Below are positions 34,111 to 46,559 of a DNA stretch of 64,000 bases, piece by piece. Within the stretch, counting starts at the first letter, position 1; each line of letters begins with the position of its first letter. This DNA comes from Ascidia mentula (lineage: Eukaryota; Chordata; Ascidiacea; Phlebobranchia; Ascidiidae): positions 23,069,001-23,133,000 of the forward strand of contig OX387199.1 in NCBI GenBank assembly GCA_947561715.1, in the 5' to 3' direction. The notes under the pieces are model-generated. The model was not told where the DNA came from. It did not search any database and worked only from the letters and a program-made list of their open reading frames with translations. The position numbers were made by a program, and so were the translations under genes.

Positions 34111-34359
34111 GGTGTATCGGACTGATAGCAAACAAGCAATATATCGTTTATATTTGCTAAATGTGCATCACCCTTACCTATGCTAGAAAAGACAGGATGA
34201 TCATAGAATTCCTTTTAAAACATATTGTTTACTAAAACTTGCACTTATAGGACCACTGTTAATACATTCACGATTACAATTAAGTTATGCAAAAATTCCC
34301 CAATTGGGGGTAGAGGTTGTGATACTGAAAGTGGGCCAAAGCAATTCCTCCACACCAAG

Positions 34360-34821
34360 CAGTGTTGCCACATTTTTTTGACCAAAAGCGCCTAATTTAT
34401 TGTTTCAACACGCCCAAAAGCGCTAATTTCTGCAAAAACAACAAGCCCAAATGCGCCCAATGTTAATGAAGTTTACACACATCAGTTACGTACACCAATG
34501 GTCATTTTATGCTTATGGTTCAACACTTAAACCGTAAACTAAGACCGTGAGCAGGACGCAACACCTGTAACACTCATTATTTTGATCACAGTCGTCTTCG
34601 CAATATGATTATGACGTCATATTTCGTTGTGTGGTCAGTTTGCAGTATTTTAAATACGGCTGAAACAGCGTTTTGTTACCTAATTAATGAGTTAATTATC
34701 AAATTTTTAAATTTTTTAAACACGCCCAAATGCGCCCAAAGCGCAAGGTGCAATAAAATAGCGCAAACACCCAAGACAACACGCCCAATTGGGCGTAAAA
34801 AGCGCCCAACTGGCAACACTG
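34360..34821. mobile_element. hAT-type MITE, copy 1
   Basis: Ends CAGTGTTGCCA...TGGCAACACTG, flanked by a perfect 8-bp duplication ACACCAAG (34352-34359, 34822-34829). The interior contains repeated CGCCCAAATGCGCCCAA words. A second copy lies at 62431-62889. The CAGTG termini and 8-bp duplication indicate the hAT superfamily. It is inserted in the left tip of the palindrome that follows. Confidence 0.88.
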
Positions 34822-34829
34822 ACACCAAG

Positions 34830-35775
34830 CGCCACCGTTATCATTTCGGCGAAACAAAAAAAAGAAAATCCGTAATGTCGTGACGCATCACTACACACAA
34901 TTACATATTGCAAAACGACAACGTCCTAAACTCAGTACAGCATAAATAGCGATACAAAATTAGCTTTAAATACCAATTAATGCAATATTCGAACGAAACA
35001 ACTTTACGTCCGATCAGATGGAATATGACATACAGCGTACGTACGGCCTACGATGTAAGGTGCACATTCAAGACGACATGTTTGATCAAAAGTTTGAAAA
35101 TGTTCCGAACTGACGAATTTTTTTTTAATTGCCTTAAATGTAGCCCAGGACACGTAGAACAAGATGCCAATGCGTATTTTGGGCACTCATAGCTTATATT
35201 CCTACGAAACGACTTTACGTCCACAGCGTACAGCCTAGGATGTAAGGTGCACATTTAAGTCCACATGTTTGATCTAAATTTAAAAATGTTCCGAACCGAC
35301 GAATTTTTTAAAATTACCTTAAATGTAGCCATGTGGACTTGAATGTGCACCTTACATCCTAGGCGTACGTTGTGGACGTAAAGCATTTGGTTGGAATATG
35401 AGCTATGAGTGCCCAAAATACGCATTGGCATCTTGTTCTACGTGTCCTGGGCTACATTTAAGGCAATTAAAATAAAAATTCGTCAGTTCGGAACGTTTTC
35501 AAACTTTTGATTAAACATGTCGACTTGAATGTGCACCTTACATCCTAGGCTGTACGCTGTATGTCATATTCAACCTGATCGGAAGGAAAGTTGTTTCGTT
35601 CAAATATTGCATTAATTGGTATTTAAAACTGATTTTGTATCGCTATTTATGCTGTACTGAGTTTTTATGTTGTCGTTTTGCAACATGTAATTGTGTGTAG
35701 TGATGTGTGACGACATTTCGGATTTTTTTTTTTTCATTTCGCCGAAATGATAACGGTGAAGCGCTGATGGTGTGA
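34830..35775. repeat. large imperfect palindrome (fold-back element)
   Basis: Arms of about 450 bp meet near 35300. Outer pairs include CCGTTATCATTTCGGCGAAA with TTTCGCCGAAATGATAACGG, and AGTACAGCATAAATAGCGAT with its complement at 35640-35660. Within each arm a block of about 110 bp (GATGTAAGGTGCACATT...CTTAAATGTAGCC) is present twice. I see no ORF worth reporting. It lies between the SNX4 5' end and SDR copy A. Confidence 0.75.
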
Positions 35776-36274
35776 TTGTTACGTCTCGGTTGTAATCACT
35801 ACTCAGTCAAGCGCAGGAAAAACTAAATTACTGTCGTGGTTTTAGATCAAAGTGTGATGAAACAACATTTGCACAGGTTTCTGACTCGACAGCCTCTATA
35901 TAGTTATATCTGCAGTTTTTGCTAAAAAATGAAATGATACGATTGAATCTTTTTCTAACACCGGCAAATTCCCGCCTGTGGGAAAATGTGGCTTGTTGCC
36001 GTTTAAAGAACGCCGTTCACGCAGTTAAACGGAATTTGAATGCACGTTTTTTATTCCGGTGGTGACTAAAAGTCTGTTAGAGAGGGCGCTATGTTGGCGA
36101 GCCTTCACATCCCTGATAACTTCATGTTTTATTTACACAAAACCCACCGACTTAATTATTATAAAATACGCACGTAATTAAATTTTTGCAAAGTGTCCCA
36201 TATTATAGGATTTGTAAAATATAAGTTTCCCTGTAATTTGTAAATTCAAATTAAATTTTTCGTTTGCACGAGAG

Positions 36275-39200
36275 TTATTTATTTCTTCCTTGAAAGGAAT
36301 CCATGCTATCTGAAATTCCGAATGCTTTTCCCGCATAATACGTGGTTATGAAAGGTACAAGTCTAAAAATACAAAATGGAATTGGTAAAAATAGCCGTGG
36401 TTGATTCAATTAGTATCATAACTTAGTTGGAATTGATACTGGCTGATTCATGAAAGTTATCCTTGGCAAAGGATTGGGATTTGCTACCGGGATGATTATT
36501 AATAAAGATATTATAGTTACTTTCAAACAGGGGTTTACCCTCTCATATAGTGGAGGAAGTACAGGAATCTTGGCATATAAACCACATCATAGTTCCTTAA
36601 AACTGCATCGACTATTTTTTCCACTGCATAATCCGCTTTAATCATAGGGAGGTAACTGCAAAAATTGTACAAACGTAGCTTCTGATCTTGGGTGTAGTTA
36701 CTATGGTAACCAAACAGTATGGGAATACCAAACCCAACTGCCAGAGCAGGGTTTCTCAACTCGGGGTATGCCCCCTGGGGTCCACAGCGACAAATCAAGC
36801 CCGGGACTTTCCCACACAATAATAATAGCGATGAAACTAAATTTGTCTACCCCTAATAAAACCTTCAAAACTTTTATTGGTTGTGGGCTCCACAATATAA
36901 CGACCGCGGATTCCACCGAGTTCTGAAACTGTGTTATAGAGAAACCATTTCTTTGTACGACCACTCCATTCATGTTGTGACATCATAATTGACAACATGT
37001 TAATTGGGCCCATGTTTTCCTACTGCTTTTCCTTTTTGCAATTAGGCTTTATCAACATTTCTTATCGATATTAATCGAGCAACTTTACAATCATCGAACG
37101 GAGCATGCGCGGCTCCTGCAGAGGATGAAACTAAACAAATTCTGCAACTCACGGAGTTCCGACGCCTCTAAACATTCCAGTGTCGATGTAATACGGACAA
37201 ACTAGGGTTGTTTTAACGCCATTGCATCCGTTGTATTTAAGTTCCATGTACAAGGCATCGGTCAAGCCCACGGCTGCGAACTTGCTAAAAGTAACGATTA
37301 GTGCTGGGGTATACATTTGTGCCAACACAGGATTGCTCGGTTCCGGCCCCATTCCAAGTTATTTATCACAAACCTTGGCCATTCTATAGTTTTAGTCTGT
37401 AGTTTAAGTTATTCCAGAATTACCTTGCTGAATAATCCGATTGTCCAGGTAGACCGAATATACCAGCTCCACTCGCTATTGTTACGACATGTCCATTGTC
37501 TCTTTGAATCATCCCAGGGAGGAAAGCTTTAAGAGTCTGAAAAACGACACAATCCTTTTTATATCACCAAGTGTGCACAGGCGTTAACAAGCGTTGCTCC
37601 CTCAATCTTGGCATTATGGTTTGTCAGTTCTTACACATACAAGATTCAACGCATATTCTTAAATATTCTTAAAACATTTGTTAAAAAAAATACCCAGAAG
37701 TGCGCTATGGCATTGACTTCCATTGTTTTGACAATGAGTTCGTCGCGACATTCTAGAAACTTCTTTCCAGTAACGATTCCGGCGTTGTTGATGAGAATGT
37801 CAACGCACCCGACTTCCTCTTCAACCTTTCACATAATTTCACGTGAGTTTTTACTTACTCACCACTGGGTGATGTACTCACTTTCTCGGCGACTTCATAC
37901 ACTTTACGTCGGTCTGTGATGTCACAGACGTACGGGTGCCATTGTGACGACATCTTTGTTTGTTTCATGACGTCACCGGTATTTGAGAGTCCTTCTGTTG
38001 AGATATCCCAACCGACCACTGAGCATCCAAGCTTGGCAAACTCCACGCTCAGCTTCTGGCCTGGAAGTTATTTTCTTTCAATGGACCTCGGGTCCCAAAC
38101 AAAACAACAAGGAATCGGCGCCACACGCTTTTCATAAACTTTTAACATTGATATTTTACGTATCACTGTTCGATAATTTTGTGTCTGTATATGAAGGTTT
38201 CAATCTAGAAACCACAATAAGAATTAGAACGGATAAAATACTGACGTTTCATGTTTTAATCGTTTATTTTTAGGATAACAGGGAAATATCCCGCGGCAAA
38301 GGCTATTGTAGTCGTTGTATTTGTGCAAATATCCATCCAAGGATTTGTCCTACGTTAAGGACCTATATGGGTATTAGATAGGAGAAATCCTGTGTTCAAG
38401 GCCCTCGGCTGTAATGCATCTAGCGACTGTTCCGCTTGTTTCCCAATGACCGTTGATGGGTCTTGTGACTTACATAGGGACCTGGAATTCTACAAAGTTG
38501 AAAAAAAAAATTGCTCCTGGATGAGACTGTACAGAGCAAGGACTTTTTGGGCCTCCTGGAAGATCATATGACCAACAGGGGGGTATACCCAGCCCTTGGG
38601 GGAGGGCATAGACACTTTTTCAGCAACTAAATTTAATGCCATCGCATAGAGAAGAGTTGGAACTTACAAAAAAATGCAAATGAGTGGGTAGTTGAACGAT
38701 TCATTTTTCTGCAAAATCCAGTTCCATTTTTGGTTGCTCTTTTAACCAAAATATTGAGTAACCAGGGGGGCAAATGGCCCTAGGGGGGTGGCTAAACCAT
38801 TTTTTCGGATACTAATTTTGATCAAAATTTGTAGATATGAAATGGATCTTTCATAAAATCACAAATGATTGGACACTTAAACGATTCATTTTGCCACAAA
38901 CACAGCCTGGTTTTTTTGCTGCATTTTCAACATAAATTTCAGCAGCACCCACCAGCAAGTTACTACCTAATTGGAATAGCTCAAAACCACACTAAAACTG
39001 CCCCAAACACCTTAAAATTCGCCATGACAACAGCACGCACATGTGCGCTCATTCAACCGTAAATTTAACTTAATTGCGTCACTGCTTTGCTTGGTGATGC
39101 ATGACTTTGCATTGTGACACAGGTCTACACGGTGGGCATTTCCCAGCACCAAAACTAATTTTCATAGAAATACCAATATGCGTCCTTCAATAGGAGGCCA

Positions 39201-41295
39201 ATGCACCAGATTCCCAATTGGCCTAAGCCGCAAAGTATATGGGACATTCACCTATCACAATGTGAAGTTTCACACCTGGTTGATCATCGATACCAGAGTT
39301 ATGGCTGTTTTACCAACACCCCCCAAAACAACAGAAAATGGCCTTATCAGCAGGGCTACAAGCAGTACAGCTAATAGGCAGAAAATGATGCCACCGACCT
39401 TAAGCGGTTCACATAAATTACACCGAAACATCATGCACCAGTCATGGCAACACCCATTTGTATGCACACATGCTCAATGACACAACAAAAGTTTCAATTA
39501 ATCAATATTCGAGGCTAATTAGTCACATGCATAATGGTAAGAAATCATGGCTATCTCCAAAGCATGAAAATAACATGAAAAAAGTGCTGTTAAGTGGCCT
39601 ACAAGACCTTGCAAAGTGTTTTGTATTGAAATTTAATGGCCCAAACACAATTAGGAACTACTGTACATGTCAACAAGTGCAGTACATACAGGAAATACAT
39701 TGTTGGTTGCGGCAGTTTCAGCAGTGGGTTTATTGGAATCCTTTCGTATGAAGTATCACCCACCGGCATTGGACCACTTCTTTCTGTGGCAATAAATACA
39801 GTACTTAGGCCACAAAATAATTATATTTTATGTATTATAACTAAACAAGATGAAATAGCCTTTAATTCAAGATTTTGCAAAATAGGTCAACAAAAGAATG
39901 GATGCTGTGAAAGACAGCACATGCAACAAATGCCATGACGAATGAACAATACATTGCAAAAACTATGTGTTATAAATGACTCAAAATGTGTTGCAGAATG
40001 ACAATAGAGGAAATGCATGCATTTTAAGCTATATTTCAAGTTGCTTAAAAGCTGAAAGTCAAGCAACAGACCCCATACTTTATGTACATTAGGGCATTGA
40101 AAAAATTCATTTTTGTCACTAGGTGGCGACTGATGACTGGAGCTGGTTTAAAATCCTCCCATGATGTTTACCTTACATAAATAAACATATTTCAGTGTAA
40201 ATTTAATGTCTATTTCACCATTTAAAAAATTTGACATTTCGCCTTAAGGACCTATATGGGTATTAGATAGGAGAAATCCTGTGTTCAAGGCCCTCGGCTG
40301 TAATGCATCTAGCGACTGTTCCGCTTGTTTCCCAATGACCGTTGATGGGTCTTGTGACTTACATAGGGACCTGGAATTCTACAAAGTTGAAAAAAAAAAA
40401 TTGCTCCTGGATGAGACTGTACAGAGCAAGGACTTTTTGGGCCTCCTGGAAGATCATATGACCAACAGGGGGGTATACCCAGCCCTTGGGGGAGGGCATA
40501 GACACTTTTTCAGCAACTAAATTTAATGCCATCGCATAGAGAAGAGTTGGAACTTACAAAAAAATGCAAATGAGTGGGTAGTTGAACGATTCATTTTTCT
40601 GCAAAATCCAGTTCCATTTTTGGTTGCTCTTTTAACCAAAATATTGAGTAACCAGGGGGGCAAATGGCCCTAGGGGGGTGGCTAAACCATTTTTTCGGAT
40701 ACTAATTTTGATCAAAATTTGTAGATATGAAATGGATCTTTCATAAAATCACAAATGATTGGACACTTAAACGATTCATTTTGCCACAAACACAGCCTGG
40801 TTTTTTTGCTGCATTTTCAACATAAATTTCAGCAGCACCCACCAGCAAGTTACTACCTAATTGGAATAGCTCAAAACCACACTAAAACTGCCCCAAACAC
40901 CTTAAAATTCGCCATGACAACAGCACGCACATGTGCGCTCATTCAACCGTAAATTTAACTTAATTGCGTCACTGCTTTGCTTGGTGATGCATGACTTTGC
41001 ATTGTGACACAGGTCTACACGGTGGGCATTTCCCAGCACCAAAACTAATTTTCATAGAAATACCAATATGCGTCCTTAATGTTAATGGTCACTATTACTG
41101 AAACCATCAACATATTCAGTTCATAGAAATCTGTTACTCCTCACCTAATCCGCTCCCTGCCCCGGTGATGAGGACGATCTTCCCGCTAACATCCTTCTTC
41201 TCAGGAGGAACAAAGAACCGGAAGATTGAAACAATCCAGCAGTAAAGACCCCAGAAAAGTCCGGAAAGCAATTCCCCACGTGACCAGTTTCCCAT
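36275..41295 (-). CDS. SDR16C-type short-chain dehydrogenase, copy A
   Basis: Seven exons: 41145-41295, 37882-38060, 37694-37825, 37424-37536, 37153-37284, 36539-36655 and 36275-36362; 303 aa with all phases consistent. An N-terminal hydrophobic anchor ([20 protein letters not shown]) precedes the Rossmann motif [12 protein letters not shown], catalytic Ser in VTIASGAG, and YSASK with active-site Tyr and Lys follow. [10 protein letters not shown] and a C-terminal SMDSFQGR match the SDR16C / HSD17B11-13 / RDHE2 group. These are ER or lipid-droplet membrane enzymes oxidising retinol or steroid-like alcohols with NAD(P); the exact substrate cannot be told. Intron 1 is 3.1 kb because of two DNA transposon copies. 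Copy B lies upstream in tandem. Confidence 0.88.
38359..39185 (+). mobile_element. non-autonomous DNA transposon, copy 1
   Basis: Starts GGACCTATATGG, ends CCAATATGCGTCC, flanked by TTAA (38355-38358) and TTCA (39186-39189). As far as I can read it is identical to 40248-41075 except for one A in a homopolymer. It lies in intron 1 of SDR copy A. Short ORFs inside show no known domain. Confidence 0.82.
39190..40243. other. unidentified sequence between the twin transposons
   Basis: About 1.05 kb in SDR copy A intron 1 with ORFs of about 100 aa (39178-39480 and 39636-39938, plus strand) that I do not recognise. It could be old intron sequence or internal sequence of a larger element whose ends are the two flanking copies. 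Confidence 0.35.
40248..41075 (+). mobile_element. non-autonomous DNA transposon, copy 2
   Basis: Same ends as copy 1, with perfect TTAA flanks (40244-40247, 41076-41079). It lies about 70 bp from exon 1 of SDR copy A. The 11-A run here is 10 A in copy 1; I found no other difference. Confidence 0.85.
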
Positions 41296-41404
41296 TACGT
41301 CATCCGTTTCACGTCACTAAGTCCGTATTAAATGGAACGTTTCACTACAGTAGACTCATAGGTTTTACGATAGAGAAACCCCCTCAGACTTTTATTGACA
41401 TGTA

Positions 41405-41505
41405 CATAAGGCCACTTGTAACCTCCTGTAAAGTATTACGACCACTTGCAACGTCATGTAAAGTATTATGGCCACTTGTAACCTCCTGTAAAGTATTATG
41501 TTTAA
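41405..41505. repeat. short tandem repeat, about 31-bp unit
   Basis: Three and a bit copies of a unit like CCACTTGTAACCTCCTGTAA followed by AGTATTA. An inverted copy of part of the unit occurs near 41735-41770. Confidence 0.65.
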
Positions 41506-41579
41506 TATAACATTTCAAGATAACCCATACAATGCTAGAAAACTTCAAGCAGACGTTCCGATTGTTTTCTACAACCATT

Positions 41580-41690
41580 ATGTTTAGAATTTCTTCTGGC
41601 ACAATAAAAACGTAACTTTATTAACTGACGTTTCACCTGTTATCCAACAAGGCTTCCTCAGGGTAATGGTACAGGTACAGCACACAACTA
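41580..41690 (-). mobile_element. relic of a Penelope terminal repeat with hammerhead-like core
   Basis: The minus strand has CTGAGGA (41655-41661; position 7 of the core is variable), a stem II of CCT-GTT paired with AAC-AGG, GAAA (41631-41634) and CGTC, then AATAAAG and a TGCCAGAAGA-like block. The order mirrors the Penelope arm at 11945-12030. Stem I pairing is weak, so activity is doubtful. Confidence 0.45.
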
Positions 41691-42415
41691 ACGCCAAGAA
41701 AAAACGTAAACATAAGGAAGAAGTTTTAAACATAATACTTTACATGAGGTTACATGTGGCCATAATACTGTTTAATTACAATATGCCTGACAGCAACAGA
41801 AACATGATATTAGAAGCAGATCGCAATCTAGACTCGCTTTCAAACCCGTCCCATTAACATAGTTAAATATCTGTTGCAAATCATTTCCAGTGTTTGGCAT
41901 GATCCTTGTAGCCGAGTTAATCATTAGTTAAAACACTGGGTCGAAGTGCGGCCATCAAGCAAACATATTATAGTATCTTTTGTGTCAACAGCGTTATTAC
42001 CGTTTGCATTCTTGTGTTGTACAAAAAGCGTTACACTTAATTTTTTGTACACCAGCTACCACAGTTACTAACTAACAAAATTTACAAATACAATTTTCGC
42101 AGCAAACAACATTTGGATAAGAATGTGATTCCTACATTTTTTATTTCACAATCATTTGGTTTTGGTTGATTGATTTAATAAAATACAAATGTTTGCATAA
42201 TGTTGGTACGCCAATAAAACGACCACAGTAAGAATAGCTTTGCTATTACAGGATGGTTTTGGTCTTGCAGGAACTTATTCGTTTGATATCCAGCGTGCAA
42301 CCACACAAATAAAAATTTATGTCTGAAGAAATGTTTTGTACGCAAATTGAACATAGACCGACTTGGTGTTTGTCGGGTCATAATTACGTTAGTGACATCA
42401 CAATTGAGCATCTCT

Positions 42416-44432
42416 TTAATTGTTATTTCTTCCTTTGAATGTATCCATGCTGGAGAGTGTGCCTGCAGCAGCGCTCGTACAGATGGCCGATTTAGCTGGC
42501 ATAAGTCTTGGAAAAAAACATTTTGCATCTACAAATTCATTCTAAAACTCACTTTAATATAAAAGCAAAGGACATAGGCCTATAGGGCTATATTTGTAAC
42601 ACCAATATATGAAGGTTCCGAACGGATACCCTTTGACCTTGGTATCAAATAAGGCGTGGTGCTGTTTAAATTGATTCCGATGTGTACCACAGGTTACTTG
42701 GAAGATCAACTTACCCTTTCAAGTAGTAAAGAAAATACACAGATCTTGGCATTAACAACAGCTGCTTATCCCTCAAAATACCATCCATAATTTGTGCAAC
42801 GGCATCATCAAGTTTAATCATTGGCATCAATCTGCAATAAATTAAGTGTTTTTTTTTCCGGGAAGACAAGAACATATTCCATCTTCACAATCCAGTTACG
42901 CTTTGCCACAAAACAGACAAATTCAACCTTTTTGTTTTAAACAAATTCTGCAACTCACGGAGTTCCGACGCCTTTAAACATTCCAGTGTCGATGTAATAC
43001 GGACAAACTAGGGTTGTTTTAACATTCACCTTTTCATATTCTAGTTCAGTGTAAAGAGCTTCAGTTAAACCGACGGCTGCAAATTTGCTGTAAATTTGAA
43101 ATGTTTGAACTACAGAAATATAATATTCTTATGTCTGAAAGTTACTTTTATATAATTTTAAAATACTACCAAAAGATTCAGGGTGTCAATCAAGAAAAAG
43201 CATTACAAGGTGATGTCCAATGCCCACTTATTGAACTTTTATCTTTTCCATCATTAAGACTGAGATTTTCAAATTTAACCATTTCAGAAATTTTATTTTT
43301 CTTGGCCTTTTTTCAAGTTTTAGATCCAAAGTGGTTGACAAACAACAACCAAATTGTTCTGGAAAACTATGGACGCGTCCATTTAAACGCACAGTTCGTA
43401 CAAGTTGTCGAGAAACTTACCTCGCAGCATAGTCGCACTGACCAGGCATTCCGAATAAACCTGCTCCACTTGCTATCGTCACCACGTGACCGCTGTCCCT
43501 GTCAATCATTCCAGGTAGAAAAGCCTTCAGCGTCTGTGACGTAATTACAGGTGAATTAAAGGTTGAAGAACAAGCTATTTGTACCGAAATTTGTTTACAT
43601 CACCGAAAATAATGGCGTGCGTTACATTATACATTAAACGTACAATATGAGATACGGGACGTTTAAGTTACAACACTTTTGTTCAAGTTTTCTGTTTAAT
43701 CGCTTCATCCAAAGAATATGGGCCACTGAACATGGATTCAAACCCCATAGGAATTTTCCTATTCCTGAAGTAAGATCGTACGTAAATGTGTGAACTGACA
43801 TACCCAGAAGTGCGCTATGGCATTGACTTCCATTGTTTTGACAATGAGTTCGTCGCGACATTCTAGAAACTTCTTTCCAGTAACGATTCCGGCGTTGTTG
43901 ATGAGAATGTCAACGCACCCGACTTCCTCTTCAACCTTTCACATAATTTCACGTGAGTTTTTACTTACTCACCACTGGGTGATGTACTCACTTTCTCGGC
44001 TACTTCATACACTTTACGTCGGTCTGTGATGTCACAGACGTACGGGTGCCATTGTGACGACATCTTTGTTTGTTTCATGACGTCACCGGTATTTGAGAGT
44101 CCTTCTGTTGAGATATCCCAACCGACCACTGAGCATCCAAGCTTGGCAAACTCCACACTCAGCTTCTGGCCTGGAAGTTAAATACAAAATATTCCATTAC
44201 CCCGCAAATTCTCGAACAATCGAAGTGGAAATGAAAACATGTTTTCAACTTTAACGGAACACACAACGCCATCATCTTTACCTAACCCGCTCCCTGCCCC
44301 GGTGATGAGGACAATCTTCCCGCTGACATCCTTCTTCTCACGAGGAACAAAGAACCGGAAGATGGCTTCCAGCCAATAAAGCCCCGCCCAAAACATGGAG
44401 ATGAGAATTTTGCCAAAAGTAACCTCTGCCAT
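42416..44432 (-). CDS. SDR16C-type short-chain dehydrogenase, copy B
   Basis: Seven exons: 44282-44432, 43992-44170, 43804-43935, 43421-43533, 42959-43087, 42715-42831 and 42416-42506; 303 aa. The start is [10 protein letters not shown], followed by a hydrophobic anchor ([16 protein letters not shown]). [20 protein letters not shown] and YAASK are all conserved, so the active site (Ser, Tyr, Lys) is intact. [16 protein letters not shown] and the C-terminal SSMDTFKGR match the SDR16C group. Exon lengths equal those of copy A except exon 5 (one codon shorter) and exon 7 (one longer). Exons 2-3 with their intron and the end of exon 5 are almost identical to copy A while other exons differ clearly. 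An AG lies one base before the start codon. Confidence 0.9.
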
Positions 44433-44439
44433 GCTGATT

Positions 44440-45227
44440 TAATTAGAAAAGTTTCTGCAATCATGGTTTGTGGATAAAAAGGAATGCGAACTTTGCTTTT
44501 GTAAACTTCTGTTTTTGCACTTTTCAGAAACTGATCATGCCGGCTTTTAGGCGAAAAAATGTTCTTTAGAGCAGTTTGCCTCACTGATTTTTACAGTCTT
44601 GCTTGGTATAGGGTGTAATTAGGATAGTCTTAGAAACTCCTATGCTTGAACTCTAAACCACACGTGACTTTTCTAATGCCAGCAAAACAAGCAGAGAGTG
44701 CACCAGAGGGACGCAAGACATCCAGTAAGTAGTTACAACATACATTAATTGCAATCACGTTCATCAAAATATTCACTTCCACTTGTATAATTCTCCCTCC
44801 CCCGGCCCTCACCGACGCTTTTTCCGCTTGCACCCTCTTGATATAAAACAACAAACGGAAGTCACGCATACAATCGAATAGTGCCACGTAACTTTTGTTT
44901 CGCTTTTTCAAAACATTACGTCACAGCTGATGACGTCTGCTTGGTCCCTGGGAGGAAATTCGCCTACCTGACGGTAATGGATAAGGGTAGTGCAACAGAC
45001 AACTTTTGATTTGGCAGTGCAACTAGCACAATCTGCTCAAACGTATCTGAATTACAGCACATTGCCATTTTAGGCATGTCTTACTGCGCACTTTTCCACT
45101 GCTATGTATGAGCAAGGTCATCTGACTGAGTGTTATGCGAATAAATATTTGCTGTCGCTGCAGCGCTAACCTTTTTAACAAGCATTGAAAGCTTCAGTAC
45201 TAGAATGCGCGCGCGCGCGGGTGTGTG
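44440..45227. other. spacer upstream of SDR copy B
   Basis: Contains a (GC)n followed by (GT)n microsatellite at 45208-45237, which is the insertion site of the next element. No gene recognised. Confidence 0.4.
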
Positions 45228-46559
45228 TGTGTGTGTGACCACCCTCATTCTGGCAGAATTCTGGCAGAATAATTTTGCAAATTTGCCACATTCTACAAGG
45301 TACAACAGGCATTTACTCAAAAATTGTTTTTTTTGGATTAGAATCAAATTACAGAGATGAGCAAGCAGATCAAACCTCAAAAAACATTTAAACAACATTT
45401 TCCGCAGCTGTATCAATCAAAAAAATCGCGAATTAAAAAAATCGCCTGGTTTTGCGATTCAGCATAATGGCGGCATGCGAAAATCTAGTCTAATACAAAG
45501 AATTCTGCTCGGCGTTCTTGCAATAGGTGCCAATATTGACCAATATCAAGGGAACGGAAATTTAATGCTCTACAACATGCAATTAACAAATTTGAAATTA
45601 AGGTGCCGGATGACCTTCAAATCGCCCATTGAAGACGACCCGCTTTGAGCGAATCAGCAGCATAATGGCGTAATGTCGGCATGCGAAAAACTTCCCTATT
45701 AAAACAAAAAATGCACTAAAACTGCACCAAACACGCTGAAAATCGCCCCGGCTACACCACGTGACTTCTTGCTCATTCAACCAGAAAATTGACCCCAATG
45801 CATCACCGGTTGCCTTGTGACGAAACTGAGAAATCTCTATGACCTTTTGTACGTGGAAAACAGGTCACAAATATAAACAATGCCAATATTACATATTTCA
45901 TATTAATATACACGGTGTTCTCTGCAACAGCCTTCAACAGCCAAAAGGAAAGGTCAAGCGATAACCGTTGTTGGTATTGCCTCTTGTACGGGTCGGTATG
46001 TGGATTCATCTATCGTCGCGAATCAGAGATTGTGATAAGACATGCATGTTTCGGTGTGAGTACATGTGGGACCTTTGGTCTATTCTTTTTTATTATTGAA
46101 GAGGGAAAAAACTGTAGCGGTGAATAATTGAAGAAAAAGGTGGCATAGGGGCAAAAAACAAACACAATGACGCAAAAATACAAATTACTTGGGTACACGA
46201 CAAACAGCTTAAACATGGTTTCATAAGATATTCAGTTGTTTTATTTTGACCACCGATGTTCAATTCAATAGTTCTTGTCGATTGAAATACGAATAATTGT
46301 TGGTCGCCTATTAGCGTATTGCATCTGTACATTACATACCAACAACAACGAAGTGCACAGTCAATAAAACATTAGAAAATAGTATGAAATTTCAGTACTG
46401 TTTTACAATATCACAATATGACTATAGTAAGAATTAAAACCGTTTCATAGTCAAAAGACGCACGATACAGTTTTGCTAGCTTAAATTCCTTTAATTGTTT
46501 GTTGGTCATGATAGCCATGGGGTTCGGTTTAAATTGGGAGCTTATTAGTTTCCTCTCCA

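Noticed and set aside
38865..39062. Conserved small protein [14 protein letters not shown], seen in three places
   Set aside because: It recurs only because it lies inside copies of the non-autonomous DNA transposon; the frame is not preserved in diverged relics.
38359..41075. LTR retrotransposon with 0.83-kb LTRs
   Set aside because: The repeat has its own about 20-bp terminal inverted repeats, lacks TG...CA ends, and a solo inverted copy with a TACA duplication exists; no gag/pol lies between the copies.
43101..43544. 147-aa plus-strand ORF
   Set aside because: It covers intron 4 and antisense of exon 4 of SDR copy B; the minus-strand exon model explains the sequence.
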